Shown here: positions 33,312-46,375 of the stretch, piece by piece
How positions within the stretch are numbered: the stretch's first letter is position 1
Layout: each line of letters opens with the position of its first letter
Assembly: GCA_954871525.1 (NCBI GenBank)
Contig: OX940860.1
Location: 22,786,001-22,850,000, forward strand
Source of the DNA: Parietaria judaica
Lineage: Eukaryota > Streptophyta > Magnoliopsida > Rosales > Urticaceae
Length of the DNA: 64,000 nucleotides
Reading direction: 5' to 3'
Made by a program: the position numbers and the translations under genes
Notes under the pieces: model-generated
Told to the model about the DNA's origin: nothing
Databases searched by the model: none
What the model saw: the letters and a program-made list of their open reading frames with translations, nothing else

Positions 33312-36140
33312 TCAAGCTCGAAACTTGGTGAAATAGTCATGAATGTGAGAGCTGATCTCGTCGGGGCGTTCTTGGTTGATGAAGTGAGCGGCGCCTGGGA
33401 GGACGACGACAGGCTCCTCCAGAAACGGCACGTCCTCTTTGAAGCCGCCGTCGTGAATGTACTCCTTCATCCCCGGGAAATGGTAGGTCAGATCTTTGTC
33501 GCCCAGTATGAACTTCGTCGGCACTTTCACCTTCGCACCTGTCCACGCCGATGTCAGCTCCCACGTCCTTCATCGTCATTGCAATCATGGTAACGGATTG
33601 TAACATCGAAAAGACATTGAGATTTAGCAAGATTTGTAAAGTCGTGCATTAGTTCTTTAATTAATAATTAACATGGTAATTTGTCTATAGATAATTGTTA
33701 ATAACTTTATCATCATCGACACTCTAATTGAGAATTAATTTTCAACTAAAATTTCATAATACTTATTAACAGTGGCCAGCGGCGGAACCATGAATTTCTT
33801 CGGGGGGTTAGATACTTAGATTTAATTTTTTTTTGTCAAATATCATACTTAGAGGGGTTATATTTAAATTTTTGATTTTTTTTTTTTGGGGGGGGGTTGA
33901 ACCCCCCCTATTACAAATGCTTCCGCCCCTGACAATGGCGGATCTAGGATAGAAATTCCAGAGTGGACAACCCACTTTGGGATCAACCATTAATAATTAA
34001 CACGGTATCAGAAGAAAATTAGCTTAAACGAACAGCAGTCCAATGATTATGAGTTTAAATCAAGGCGCGTGTGAATTAAAATGGCAACTATGTTTCATGT
34101 TAAGGATCTCATATTCAAAAGACAAAAAAGTTAATATGATTTGTAAGGTCACGAGTTATAACTCTTCTCTCGTTTAATTGGTTTTGAGACGGAACATCAT
34201 GGTCACGCTTATCGTAATTTGAGTATACTTACAGGTCGAAAGCTCGATAGTAGTTGAGGCCGCCAGTAAAGCCAGTTCTATCGAAAGTCGAGGCGAAGTG
34301 AGTGATGTCCTGGTGTGAGAGCCAGGCAGGGAGAGATACGGGGTGGTCGTAGAGGTCTCTGAATCCGATGTGTTTGGGGATCAGCGGTGGTCTCGGATCT
34401 GTATTCGTCAGGAACCGAGTGAACACCTTCACAGTGTCTTTCGATAAATCTGCTTCGCTCTCCCCGGGTATCTATCATCCACAAAAACTTACTTATTTAC
34501 ACGCCTCTGAAGATTCAAGACAGAATTATGACCTTCCATAAAGATTTCAATCACAGATCTAGATAAAATCAACTCGATAACAAGTTGTGTGCCAATAAGA
34601 AATTAAACACAACTTTCATTTGTACTGTAAAACTCAGGCAAGGTTTGAATGTTTGAAATAAAGTCGCATATCATTCTATCTATCAGATGATTCAGATCAG
34701 ATTCTCTAATTTTTTACAGAAAACAATGATCGCTCTTTATTTACTATTACATATGATATATTTATATTGGTAAGGCCAATGAAGTAATTCAAGTCATCAG
34801 TAAATAATGAAAACAAAGGACCCTATTAAAGGGTTAGACCGGCTCCATTACCTCTTTATCTTTTTTCGGAACCCGAAAACCGGATTTAAGTTATTGGAAT
34901 TTTTAGACCCGGAAATTGGGTACTTGGATTCCGGTATTTGATCCTTAGAACCGTACATTGTTTTCAAAACCGATCCGGTTCTAAATCCAGAACCGAGCCT
35001 AAGACCCGGATATATACCTAATTAAAAAAATTTAAATAAAAAAAAACTAAAAAGAAATTCATGAATCACGGTTCTAAAATATTCAATTACATAATTCAAC
35101 GCAAAAATACATGTTCAATATATTTTAAAGATAACCTAATCGAAACCACAAAATACAAGCAAAATTTCAAATTTGTCAACAAATTAATACAAACAACAAA
35201 TTAATACAAGCAAAATTTCAAATTTGTCAACAAAATAATACAAACAAAATTTGTAAATTTGTCAAAAACAACAAATTAATTTATAAATATTAATTATACA
35301 TAAAATTTTATTATTTTATATATAATCCGATTCTAAAAACCGGTTCCATAAATACCAATTCTTAAAAATTAGGAACCAAAATCGGAACCGGTTCTAGGTA
35401 CCCGGAATCAGAATACGGGTCTTAACCGGTTTTGGGTATTTCCACCTGGATAATTTAAAAAAAAAAAAAAAAAAAGAAGTTCCGAGTATTTTGTAAAGGC
35501 CTAGTACTACGGAATTGACAGAATTTAAAGTTATCAATCTTAAAACTCAAACCACTTCCATTAATAAGAGTCTGACACATTAAATTTCCCAAAAGTCAAA
35601 CCACTTCCATCAATTCCTTTTATTCGATTCTCGGGTTAAACTGTCTAAAACCATTTGGTTGATATCATCATGTACCTGAAACCTACACACGTAGAAATCA
35701 TCACCCAGCAGAGCTCTGAACCCCTCGACAAAGCTAACGCTAGGGTTCCGGCGAAAGAAGGGGACGCTGAGGTTGACGAGTGCCGTGATCCTATCGGGCC
35801 TAAAGAGGCACATGTACCACGCGATTATCGCGCCCCAGTCGTGCCCGACAAGGAACACCTTGTCCAGCTCCAGCTGGTCCATCAGCCCCACGAGGTCGCC
35901 CACGATGTGCAGCGCCGTGTAAGACGTGGCCTCGGGTGGGGTGTCGGTGTCTCCGTAGCCTCGAAGGTCCGGCGCAACGCAGCGGTAGCCAAGGGCAGAG
36001 AGGGACAACATCTGGTGGCGCCACGAGTACCAGAGCTCCGGGAAACCGTGCAGGAATAGTATCGCCGGGCCCGTGCCGATGGATGCCACGTGCATGTTTA
36101 TGCCGTTGGTGCGGATCGTGGAGTGCTCTATGCTCTCCAT
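33312..36140 (-). CDS. Soluble epoxide hydrolase 2 (tandem copy)
   Basis: Three exons: 36140-35676, 34471-34233, 33567-33312; 960 bp, 319 residues. It has the same family and active site as copy 1: H-G-F-P-E at 31-35, nucleophile D101 in G-H-D-W-G, Y229/Y230, acid D260 in G-D-K-D, base H296 in A-A-H-F-I-N-Q-E. Exon 1 has exactly the same length (465 bp) and end phase as in copy 1, which supports tandem duplication. The second intron (33568-34232) splits codon 235 and carries a hAT MITE. The first intron (34472-35675) is swollen by an ACCGG-rich repeat. Promoter-proximal sequence just upstream (36141-36240) has a TA-dinucleotide run. No damage to the frame is visible, so the gene is probably functional. 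Confidence 0.92.
33777..33931. mobile_element. hAT-type MITE in an epoxide hydrolase intron, 155 bp
   Basis: Termini CAGCGGCGGAA and its near complement TTCCGCCCCTG. The 8-bp flanks ACAGTGGC (33769-33776) and ACAATGGC (33932-33939) match at 7 of 8. The word GGCGGATCTAGGAT directly after looks like the start of another hAT end. Confidence 0.78.
34838..35450. repeat. ACCGG/CCGGTT-rich degenerate element in intron
   Basis: Both ends of the block are dense in words such as ACCCGGAA, AACCGGTT and GGTACCCGG, with an AT-rich centre (35020-35320) holding two near copies of CAAAATTTCAAATTTGTCAA. Composition and layout resemble the hAT element at 38390-39026, but no clean terminal repeats or target duplication were found. 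Confidence 0.55.
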
Positions 36141-37827
36141 CTTACGCTCTAGAGCTCCGAACTATTCTTTTAGGGTTCAGACTGATTGTTAATAAAAAAA
36201 AATGGGGATATGTATGTATAAATATATATATATATGTGTGTATATATTAATATCTCACATGTTGATAAAAGTCACGAGGTACGTAGACTAGAGCAAAATG
36301 CTCTTCTCTTCTCTTTGATTCATAATTCAAGTTGGACAAACGCCAGACGTGCTGCTACGCCTACACTACTCTTGCGTTCGTGGTGCTACGCGAACGCGGC
36401 TTATCGTGTTCAATGCGGAACCCGTGGTTTGACTCGCTTCGCGTTGAAAACGCAATGCGAGTCAAAAAAATCTAAATACATATATAAGTGATTCATACAA
36501 GTTTGAGGGGCAAAGCTTTGGGGGTGGGGAACCCCTCCCTCATTTTTATTTTATTTTTACATTTTGAGGTCAATTTTAATTATTTAGTGTGTAAATGTTT
36601 CAAGAAAAATCAACTCTTAACATTTACATTAGTCTTGATATCGGACTCTTTAAACTCATGATAATTGTCTTTTTTCGAAGGTTTTCTTTAACATCTCTGT
36701 AGGTGTTATCGATTTGGCCCTCGATAGCCGAGTCATACAGGGCTGTTTGTTGCAATGTAATTCACATCGTCTTCGTTTACTTGATACAGCCCTTGATTAT
36801 CTCCACAAGATGGCAATTACCAACAATCATTCTTCCACTGATTATGTGTTTTTTAATTATCTTTGGTTTATTGAAAATCAATATGGTCAAATTAGTAAAG
36901 TTGTGCATGTCATGTGGTCTTCATCCTTTTGGCCCTACCTAATTTCTCAGTGGAAAGATATACATTTTCAAAGATGTATTTTGTTTTGTATATATAAAAA
37001 GCATATAAGATAAACATGCCGAGATATTATTTGATTTCACACCAAAATTTGTCAATTCATTTCCGTTTGATTCATCTAATGATGGTTTGAAAGGACTTAG
37101 TAGTCCCTTCAATTATGTCTTTTAATTTTTCTACTTAAAAAGGAGTATTTTAGTTACTCTATGTAGTTAAGGGCTAGTTAGGATTTACTTTATTGATGAT
37201 TTCCTACACAATAATTTTGAGAAAGATTTTATCCTGCAACAAAGAGAGAAATAACATTTTCAGCCATTGATAAATCATTTGCTGTAAATTTAAACCAATT
37301 TCTAAAATAAGTTTTTAAAACTGAAAAATCACTTTTTAAATCAGTGGCCAATATAAAGTTGTTAAAGCCTAAAGGTACTTATAAGTTAAAGCTACTAAAA
37401 TATTTTAGTTTCCAACCATACCTTTAGCATTTGAGAGAAACTAAAAATAATAATTTTCAAAAGTATAATTTTTTGGCTATTTTTGTCAAAGAAAAGACAA
37501 TCAACAATTGAAGAATCAGTTTTAAAAACTTTTCGACATGCATTAATCGACAATTAAAAAATTATTTAACTATAAATTTTTTTATCATTTTTGTTGGAAA
37601 AAGACAATCAACAAAAGAGAAATCAATTTTAGAAACTTTCCAATGTGACTTCTAAACGAGTTATTGCCAATTGAAAAATCAATTTCTGAAAAAGTTTAGC
37701 ATTTACAAAACATAAGCACTTAATATGTAGCATAAAATCTTAAACTAGAAGGAAAAGCTTGAACTTTCATAGTCACTAATTCCCACTAAATAAAAACATG
37801 CATAAGCCAATAGTTCGTTAATTTTAA
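36141..37827. other. Intergenic, no gene identified
   Basis: AT-rich. Open frames on the plus strand at 36703-37013 have no recognisable domain; they could be a retroelement remnant, but I cannot support that. Confidence 0.35.
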
Positions 37828-37842
37828 ATTTTAATGGAGTTT

Positions 37843-38058
37843 TTTTTTTTTTTTTTTAATGGGGTGGCACTATCGGCCAAGGTTACAATGCACTCTCGCA
37901 TGACTTAGATATATTCAGTGTGTGAATAGGTGGCACTATTGGCCAAGTTTACAATAATGTAAAGGGGGCACTCATTTTGAGTCCCATGAGAGTTTGAACC
38001 CATGACCTCTTGAATAGAGGAGTGGTGGAGTCACCACTTGGCCAAGCAAGCTTGGTTA
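37843..38058 (-). mobile_element. tRNA-derived SINE
   Basis: On the minus strand a Pol III A box (TGGCCAAGTGG, 38044-38034) is followed after about 34 bp by a B box (GGTTCAAACTC, 38000-37990). The body ends in an A-tail, seen as a T-run at 37843-37857. The insert is flanked by perfect 15-bp direct repeats ATTTTAATGGAGTTT at 37828-37842 and 38059-38073, the mark of L1-driven target-primed insertion. An internal phrase GGCACTAT-GGCCAA occurs twice. It is not a tRNA gene, as no cloverleaf with an acceptor stem is present. Confidence 0.88.
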
Positions 38059-38389
38059 ATTTTAATGGAGTTTAATAGGTCTTTGTTCTTAGTATTCTGT
38101 ATTTCTTTTAATTCTTTGGTCTTAGGAGAGGGAAAGAGAACAAGTGGGACCCAAGGTACACATGGACCACTTAAATTATGTCATCCGGCACTTAACGAAA
38201 TAATATGGAGTATTAAAGAAAATATATTTTATAGTTTATATGCTTTTCTTGAAAGAAAAAAAAAAGAATATCGGTCCAATTTGAATAACTTGTAAATAAT
38301 TTTGCCGCAATTATCCATTTAAGTTAAGAGGCAACATTTAATTTCCAATACACATTACATCTTAATCTTAATAGAAAACATATCTTACT

Positions 38390-39026
38390 TAGGGGTGAAA
38401 ATAAAACCCGAAAACCGGGTAAAAAATCCGAATCCGAATCCGGATTTAAAACCCGAATCTGAATCCGTATCCGGATTCCGGATCCGAGTACCCGTACCCT
38501 ATTTTAAAACCGGATTCGGGTACCAGATATTAAAATCATAGAAACCGGGTACCCGGTACCCGGTTTAATACCCGAATTTTATTTAATTATTTTATCTTCC
38601 TTTAATTTTATTTAATTATTTTTATCTCATGTTTATTTGACTTGTAATACTTTTTTTATTATTGTCATATCATATGTTTACAATTGATGTTGATGATGCT
38701 CGATGCGCGGAACGAAGAAATGATGGCGGAAACGAAGAAAAACCCGCGAGACTATATTTTTTTTTATGCATTTTAATTTTAAGACAATGGATGTATGTTT
38801 TTATTTATGAGACAATGTTTCTTCTGAGATAATATATTTTAAAAAAAAAAACGAAAAAAACAAAACAAACAAACGATAACCCGAATCCATTTTTCAAAAC
38901 CGGGTACCGGGTACTGGATCCGGGTATCAAAAACTAGATACCCGGATTTCGGGTACCCGGTTTTCGGATCCAGGTACCGGGTACCTCAAAAAAAAAAAAC
39001 GGGTACCCGACCCGGTTTCACCTCTA
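38390..39026. mobile_element. Non-autonomous hAT element with CCGGGTAC-rich ends
   Basis: Termini TAGGGGTGAAA and TTTCACCTCTA (one mismatch). The 8-bp flanks ATCTTACT (38382-38389) and TTCTTACT (39027-39034) match at 7 of 8. About 190 bp inside the left end and about 130 bp inside the right end are packed with variants of CCGGGTACC, CGGATTC and AAACCGGG in inverted arrangement, as expected for subterminal transposase-binding repeats. The centre is AT-rich and non-coding. Confidence 0.82.
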
Positions 39027-39034
39027 TTCTTACT

Positions 39035-40515
39035 GTTATTGCACTACACTTGAGAAATTATATTGCTATATCTGACTACGCTTATGGAACCACTCAACAT
39101 TCTCGACGGTGCAACTACACACTGTAGACGATTCACTTGGCATTCTTGACCTTTATGTACTAATTAATGATAGATTAATTAGTACATTACTCGGTGTATT
39201 TTTTTTATTTTATTTCTTCTTTCTTACTTTAAGTGTTTTATCGCAGTTTTGGAGGTGGCGATAACGAATGTGGCGGTGGTAGAACTTAAAAGCATGGCCG
39301 CGTCATGAATGTGTGTCCCATATTCAAAAAAAATGTTTAAACACATTCAAACTACAATTTATAACTAGTTCCCAAATTAAAACTAAGGATTCTATGAAAG
39401 ATTTGAGAATAAGAGACTAAATCTCTTTGAAACTATAAGATTTTTTTTTTTTTTTTGAGATATTGAAACTATTAAGATTTGACAGTGCACAAATTATGAA
39501 AAAAAAAACAAAGAGTTGTCGATTTTATGGGTAGTACTATACTAAAAATTAGTAAAAGATATTTATTTAATTATATCGGTCAGGTCTTCGGGATGGCCCG
39601 AAGCTAAGGTATTGGACCCCACAAGACCTTGAGTACTAGTCGGGTCTGTGCTGATCCAACCCAATTTTGATCGGGGAAGATTGGGCAGATCAAAACAAAT
39701 TAGTTTGGACTAATCCAGCCTAAAATGCTCATCCATACCTAGCAGAAAAGACCCAATCTTTTTTACTATGTCATCAAGACACAAAGTTTATAACAATCTG
39801 TCAAAAAAATACAATCTTCTTTTTGCGGCATAAAAACCCAAAATTTATTAAAATCTAGCGAAAAGGAACTGCTCTCTTTTTTTCCCTGGGCATAATGGCC
39901 CAATGGAAGAAAAAAAGAAGTGTAATTCGTTAGTTTAAGCGTGTTATTCTTTTTTAATAAGGATATTTGCGGCACAAGTACTCAGAGTGTATAACTCATA
40001 CATCTCACCTCTTTCCATTCTCACCCAAGCTATGACTTTTAGGAAGACTAAAGTTACTTTAGTTTAATAGTTTCAGTATTGCCTTAAAAAAAATTAGTTT
40101 CAGTATTTTTTTTTTACTGTTCCCAAATCTAGGCCAATCCTCAATAAAAGAGGTTGTGGCTTCTAATTTCAGCATGATAATACATATCAACCCTGATTAC
40201 GACATTTTTTATTTTTAATATATTCAGTTATGCATTACGTCTTAATCTTTATAAAAACATATTTTAATTCACTGCCCAACATATCATTGCAATATTTTTA
40301 AAAAAATAAAAATAAAAATTTCTCATCTACATCACGCCTTAATTATCAAAACGGCCATTATTTGATTTTACTTTCTTCTTATGTGATACAAGCAAATCAC
40401 ATATAAGCAATAACAATGTAATTACTTACATAATACGGTTTATAGACAAGGTTGTTCTTCAATCTATTCTAGACCATGTTCCTGTTAAACGACAATGTTT
40501 TGTTGTTGTCGTCTT
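39035..40515. other. AT-rich intergenic, nothing identified
   Basis: No open frame of note, no clear repeat; contains a T-run near 39442. The last part is 3' flank of the DCD-Kelch gene. Confidence 0.4.
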
Positions 40516-43500
40516 TCATGTATTAACTTCTTTCTGTACACCAAAGAACGATAAGGCAATGGCAGAATGGTAACACCTTTTTGTGGTTTTGCATCCCTTA
40601 ATTTCTTCCCAACCCTTTCCTTCTTTGAAGCTCTCAACCTGTCAAAAATCGGTTCTTTCATAACATTCAACGCTACAAAAATGTCCACACAAAATGAGAA
40701 AATGTTTTTACTCACCGAGTCGACTATGCCGATTCCATCTTTTACCCCTCCGATAGCATAGATGGCGTCGTTGACCACAACGGAAGCCAGATACCCTCGT
40801 TGGTACTTCATTGATTCCCCGTCCATCCATGCCCCAAGCCGTGGATCATATATTTCTACGGTCGGAATCATTGAATGTCCATCATAACCGCCCATAGCAT
40901 ATCTGCGAAAGTATATTTGGCCTTACTTTAGATTGTTTGGTGCACATAGCTTAAAATTTAATGGCAATTGTCAGATGTTTAACAGAGAGTGGCAAATTGA
41001 TATAACTAACAAGTTTAGAGGGCAAATTGGTATAAATAAAAAGTTCAAGGGACAAACTAACACAAAATCAGATAATGTAAGTAGTTGACTTCCAATTCTC
41101 ACACATATAGACAGTCAAACAAAAGTATATTTATTCACGTTCACCCCTCGTGGTCTATACGCGCCTTGGGAAGGGCAAAGCCGGTCTTTGGGGCTGCCTT
41201 ATGCCTAGAGCTGCTAGGTTTTGATTATGTTTGATTACTTTGTATTTTGTCGAACGTCTTTGTGTAGAGCAGTCATCATAGCTTTCTAAGGACTGTTAGA
41301 GGTTGTTGTTTTCCGATTCCAATCAATATTCACATCATCACATTAGCGACGTGTTTTTCACATTTGTGTTCCGTTTTATTGTGTGGAATCTATCACATAT
41401 GTTGCACAATTAATATATATACATATTTATGTTTCAATCACGAAAATAAAATATTAAAGAATGTTTAATTATAGTATGGTCTTACAATTTTTCATTCAAG
41501 ACAGCCAGTGAATGACAACCTCTCCTTGTATTCATGCACGCAAGCTTGGTCCATGAGTACTCTCTGGGGTCAAACATTTCGACAGACCTGATATTCGATA
41601 TAAAAATATGAAATCATAAGAAATAGACAGTCCAATTTAATATCGGCCTACCATATAGCGTAAAAGAACGAAATAAGAAACGAAGATACTGTTATATTTT
41701 TCAAAATAAGTTCTGCAGGTACACCATACTTAAGTATCTAATACATTAATATTGCAAAACTATACAAACGGATTAAATACTCAATTATTATTAGAAACTC
41801 ACTTTAAATAATCATGCCCATCGAATCCACCGGTAGCATAAATAACCCCGTTGAGTTCTGCTGCAGCGAGAGAAAATCTCTGGAAATAATAGGAGTAGTG
41901 AAACAAAGATTAATAAAAAATGTAAAGTAAAATCCTATAATGAAAGATGAAACAAACCATATATTAGTCTGCATGCATATACATTATACGACAGACAATG
42001 CAGGAGGCCATTGACTTTGTCTTTTTATCCCCTATTAATGTATAATGTACATGCATGCAACTTTTACTACTAAGCCCTCTACGTTGTAAAATACCTACCC
42101 CACCCCTGACTTTGTACTTTTGTCGAGAGTGTGCTATAATCGCTTTACACCATCGACGCAAAATAGGAGAAAATACAAAGTGAGGGCCTCATAATTGTGT
42201 TATGACCCGAGATTTTGATCTTGTCACGGTACCATTGTTCAATTCCAAACCTCACACTTGTTGCTCTATTCTAAAGAGAGACTAAGCGAAATAAATTTTA
42301 ACGGAATATTTGTGGTTTCCGATGTCATTGATTGAAGGTCACGTAAATAGACCAAGCATTACAACCGAACGGGCTGGGTCCAAACACTAAAACCCAGCAA
42401 ATCTAATATCTGTAAATACTAACATAGCATATCTATATGAATATGACATACCTTTTGGAGCATTGACCTTGTTTGAATCCATCTTCCAAGATCTAAATCA
42501 AGCATCTCGACATTCGAAAAGCATTCAACACCATTTCCACCGCCCATTGCAAATAGTTTGTTGCTTACACTCGCTGCAGCTAGGCTTCCCTTTTTTTGGC
42601 TTATTGAAGGGCCCAATGTCCACTTGTTTCTAGCCGGGTTGTAAAATTCAACTTCAACAATGATGAAACAAAGTATTAATTATTTGATTAAAATTAAAAT
42701 ATACTCGTTGTAAGTTCCTTATAAGAGACAAATCATAACAACGTAACATACCAGTGTCGTACCAAACATCGTCATTTCCACCACCAATAACATAAATTTC
42801 ACCATTTAACTCTGTAACTGAAGAATGTGAACGGTCGGAGCTCATTGTCCCGAGCGATCTTGACACATTATGCAATGGATAGTATGAGTCAAAAGTCAAC
42901 AACCATGAGTCACCATCATATCCTCCCACCAAAAATATGGATTCTTTAGGATCCAAATCCATCTTATCAAAAGATTCAATAACCTTCTCATCACCATGCA
43001 TCATGAAAGATTTAGCTTCGGTTTCCAAATTGAGACTTTCTCTAAGAAATTGAATTTCAATTTCTGCCCTAGCCTGGAATTTAAGGTAACAAGAATCAGT
43101 TAAACAAGAATTGTACACGTGAATACGATGACTTGAGACTGAGGAACCATTCATTATGTCAGTTCTGAGCTATTCAATTGCAAGCTTTTGAAGAAAGGGG
43201 AGCGGGATGAGATCTAGGCTTGGAGCATAAAAAATTCACATCTTTCTCAGTGCAGTAATTTACAAACGGCAGCGACACATGCGGCAAATGATTTTAAGTA
43301 CGGGTGGTAACCGATCATATGCCACGGACGTCAACTTTATCTATGCTGTACTATGTCTTGTTATTTAATTATCTAAATATCTTTTAGGATTAAGTTATGC
43401 AAGAGGAGTCACTGCTTCACACCAAAAAAGAAGCGAGCTACGTCTGAGTTAAACTTGGAGATGGAAGTCTTCTTCCGTTTCTCGACGGTGAAGTAAAACT

Positions 43501-45543
43501 ACTAATGAGCTTATTATCCTAGATCGGAACAAGTTGATACAATCCCCTTTTTTGCGTTGTGCCTGGGCTGTGAGGCCCTTCTCTCGTTTTTACTTGGTGA
43601 ATAGGTTTGGTTCTTTTGTTATTTTAATGATTTTTCCCTTTCAAGGGAATGGCTCGGCTAAGTTGGAGAGCCGAGAAATATTAGATCTTATTTAAGAGAG
43701 TCTAAGCAACGAAATCAGTAGCCAATTTTTACTCGGTATCAATTTAGTAAATTAGGTTAAACACATCATAGTTCAAGGTCTAATTGTACCTTAACAGTTC
43801 TTCATCATACCAGTAAAAAAAATCATAAAGTTGTATGCAACAAGTACAAGAGTGTATACAAGAAGTGCAGGTTCATATATCAAGTACCAGTTTCTGTTCA
43901 AGCTCGCCCATTTTTTGAGTTTGATCTGTTTTAAAAATCTTTAGGTCTTCCACTTCTTGAAATAACTGCAGAAATACAAGGGGGTAAGTAAGAATTATAA
44001 ATAATACACTACAAAAGTTACTTAAACTAATAATTAATAAGAACTAACAAGGAAATAACAACTGATAACTGATAGTAATAAAAACTAATTAAAGAATATT
44101 TTTTAGTATTTATGTATTCTAATAAGTAAAATTGTTAAAATTTGACATTACGAAGACATTGGATTTCAGTTTTGTATATAAATTTCTTAAAATATGAGTT
44201 TTCGCAGCAAAGTAAAGTCAAAATACTCGACTTTAAAGGACACCGCAAAATGATTATCAAGATTTAAACTGAAATCATAGAGCCAGTACTTTACCCGAGT
44301 TAGAAGGGACGTCTTGGGTAGATCTTCTGCAGCTAATACTTTCCCCGAGTCTCGTTTTTCTTCGAAGAGAACGTCATCTGTGTGAGGAATATTTTGATCA
44401 CAACCCACGACGGGTTCTTTTTCATAAACTTTGTCTTCCTCGTATGCATCTTTTGTTGCAGCACTATCTGATGCAGCAATCTTCATAGACATGCCATCCT
44501 CCTTGATACCTTCATTTTTACGAACCCATTCTTTCGGCTTCATGTATGGATTAACTTTCTCCTCTTGTTGAATCAATTTCATGTCGAGCTGAGCTTCCAA
44601 AGGACAGGTTTCTCCATCGAAGGAAGAAACGGAGTCTGTAGAAACAGAGTTCTGTCTTGACTGAGTCGAGAGATTGGCCTGCAAAGGAAGCGGTGAAGGG
44701 TCCATATTTTCCTCTCCACCTTGGAACACCGGTCTCCATTTCTCTGTGTTCGGCAACACAGACATGCCCGGAGAAACTGCTAAAGACGTGAACACAGCCA
44801 TCAGCTTTCTCGCCTGACTGTGGTCCACTTCAAACCAGAACTTATGAACATTGAAGTAGTTGTCTGCAATGATCGGTTTAAATTGGCTTTCGAGAAGTGG
44901 CTGGCACTGTAACCGGACACGAATCTGAACCTGTGGAAATTTGAAAAACCGGCAATTATATATAATTACGTCTCGTGTAACGATTTTCGTAAACAGCTTC
45001 TGATTATTAGATCAAGCCTAATTCTTAATTAATAAACTGATCATTTTTATCCCAAGAACATGGAGCCTATGTCAAAACAAGACCAGTTTGAGAAACTTCG
45101 TTCCGATACCTGCGCTGGAAACGGCGTCCTCTCTGCACCGTCACTGGTCCATCCATACGGGTCGATATTCATTTGGCCAGGAGAAGCAGCCTCGAAAATT
45201 CCGTAAAGTTTTCTGTCGCTGTAGTTGAACAGAAAAAGCGGCAACCCGGGATCAATATTCCTTACATACGTATAGTGAAAACCCGGTAATCCTGAAAATC
45301 GCAACGAAACAATCCGTGAGTTCCCGAGGCCAAAATCGTCATACTGTAAAATAGAGAAACGTAACAATGTAAGATAAGTAACTGACCAAAGAGTTGTTTA
45401 AAGAGACATTCCTTGATTGTGTCGTGCTTGCAGCCAAATATGACACCCCCTAGCTGATCCTTCTTCAAATTTCTTGCCGGAGCAAAGCTCGGGAATTGCT
45501 TCGGCCCGGAACGCGCGAAATCAGTTTTCTTCCCAGTGCCCAT
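40516..45543 (-). CDS. DCD-domain protein with C-terminal Kelch repeats
   Basis: Exons (minus): 45543-45387, 45291-45110, 44930-44295, 43965-43888, 43073-42752, 42651-42452, 41879-41803, 41587-41486, 40902-40716, 40638-40516; total 2064 bp, 687 residues. The N-terminal DCD (development and cell death) domain spans about 33-170: G-G-V-I-F-G-C, then L-F-L-F-N-Y-S-D-R-K-L-Y-G-I-F-E-A-A-S, then K-F-W-F-E-V-D. A low-complexity linker (about 170-325) and a short coiled coil (about 326-370) follow. From about 385 to 660 there are Kelch blades with G-G-Y-D-G, G-G-G-N-D, G-G-F-D-G and G-G-V-K-D turns and spaced W residues, which would form a beta-propeller for protein binding. The same DCD-plus-Kelch order occurs in Arabidopsis proteins annotated as NS1A-binding-protein-like. 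DCD proteins are linked to stress and cell-death responses. An AG just before the ATG hints at a 5'-UTR intron. Confidence 0.92.
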
Positions 45544-46068
45544 TCTAAAGATCAAAAGATGATATAACCATTTATAATATCAAACCATATCAACAGGAGA
45601 TCATTGCATTCAAACAAGAACACGTTAAGCTATCAACCTTTAACAATGCAAGCGCCAAGAGATTAGCGAACGAAACGCAAATGCAACACAAAAGCAAGAA
45701 GACGAAATGTAGTTCCGATTCGAATCAAAACCCTAGTACACGAAGTCGAATGAATTCAAATTTTCACAGAAATATCAGGGTTTTTTTTTTTTTTTTTATC
45801 GGATAAGCCGGAGAAAGGAATGGAGAAGAGAGAGAGGAAACAAGTGCATTGTCTGGGTTGAGACAATGCAGAATGAAGGAAATGCCATGGAAATCTGAGA
45901 GAAGCGTACAGTGAGAGAGAGTTCGAGTGGAAAGCGCGAAACTGAAGCAAGGAAGTACAGTACAGCCCAGGGACACCAAAAAGTGCTACTTTTCAAGGAC
46001 TACTCGGCGTGGGTACCTCTGGCTCTGAGTCTGCTTCATTTTTAGTTACTTTTGAACGCTGATATTTT
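45544..46068 (-). other. 5' flank and probable leader of the DCD-Kelch gene
   Basis: Holds a probable 5'-UTR intron acceptor at 45544-45549 (TTTAG on the minus strand), a T-run at 45781-45797, and pyrimidine-rich sequence on the minus strand (45810-45960), typical of a plant leader. No separate gene is supported here. Confidence 0.45.
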
Positions 46069-46375
46069 TTTAAAAATAATTTGATTGTGTAGTCGGCGTA
46101 AGTATCTTAATTTTGATCAAATGAGACGATATGAGTTTAAAGTCAATAACTAGCAGCAAAAGTCATTTTAAAAATAATTTGATTGTGTAGTCTGCGTAAG
46201 TATCTTAATTTTGGCAAATGAGACAATATGAGTTTAAAGTGAATAAGTAACCGCAAAAGTCCTCAAGGTCATTTTAAAAATAATTTGATTGTGTAATCGG
46301 TGTAAGTATCTTAATTTTGATCAAATGAGACGATATGAGTTTAAAGTGAATAAGTAGCAGCAAAAGTCCTCAAGT
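46069..46375. repeat. Three tandem copies of a ~93-107-bp unit
   Basis: Copies begin near 46069, 46160 and 46267 with TAAAAATAATTTGATTGTGT and contain CGATATGAGTTTAAAGT. Spacing differs because of small indels. Confidence 0.8.

Noticed and set aside
36703..37013. Overlapping frames of 79 and 99 residues
   Set aside because: Some resemblance to retroelement-type sequence, but no diagnostic motif could be named, so no call was made.
37982..38046. Possible tRNA gene suggested by A and B boxes
   Set aside because: No acceptor stem or anticodon arm; the A-tail and 15-bp target duplication identify a SINE.
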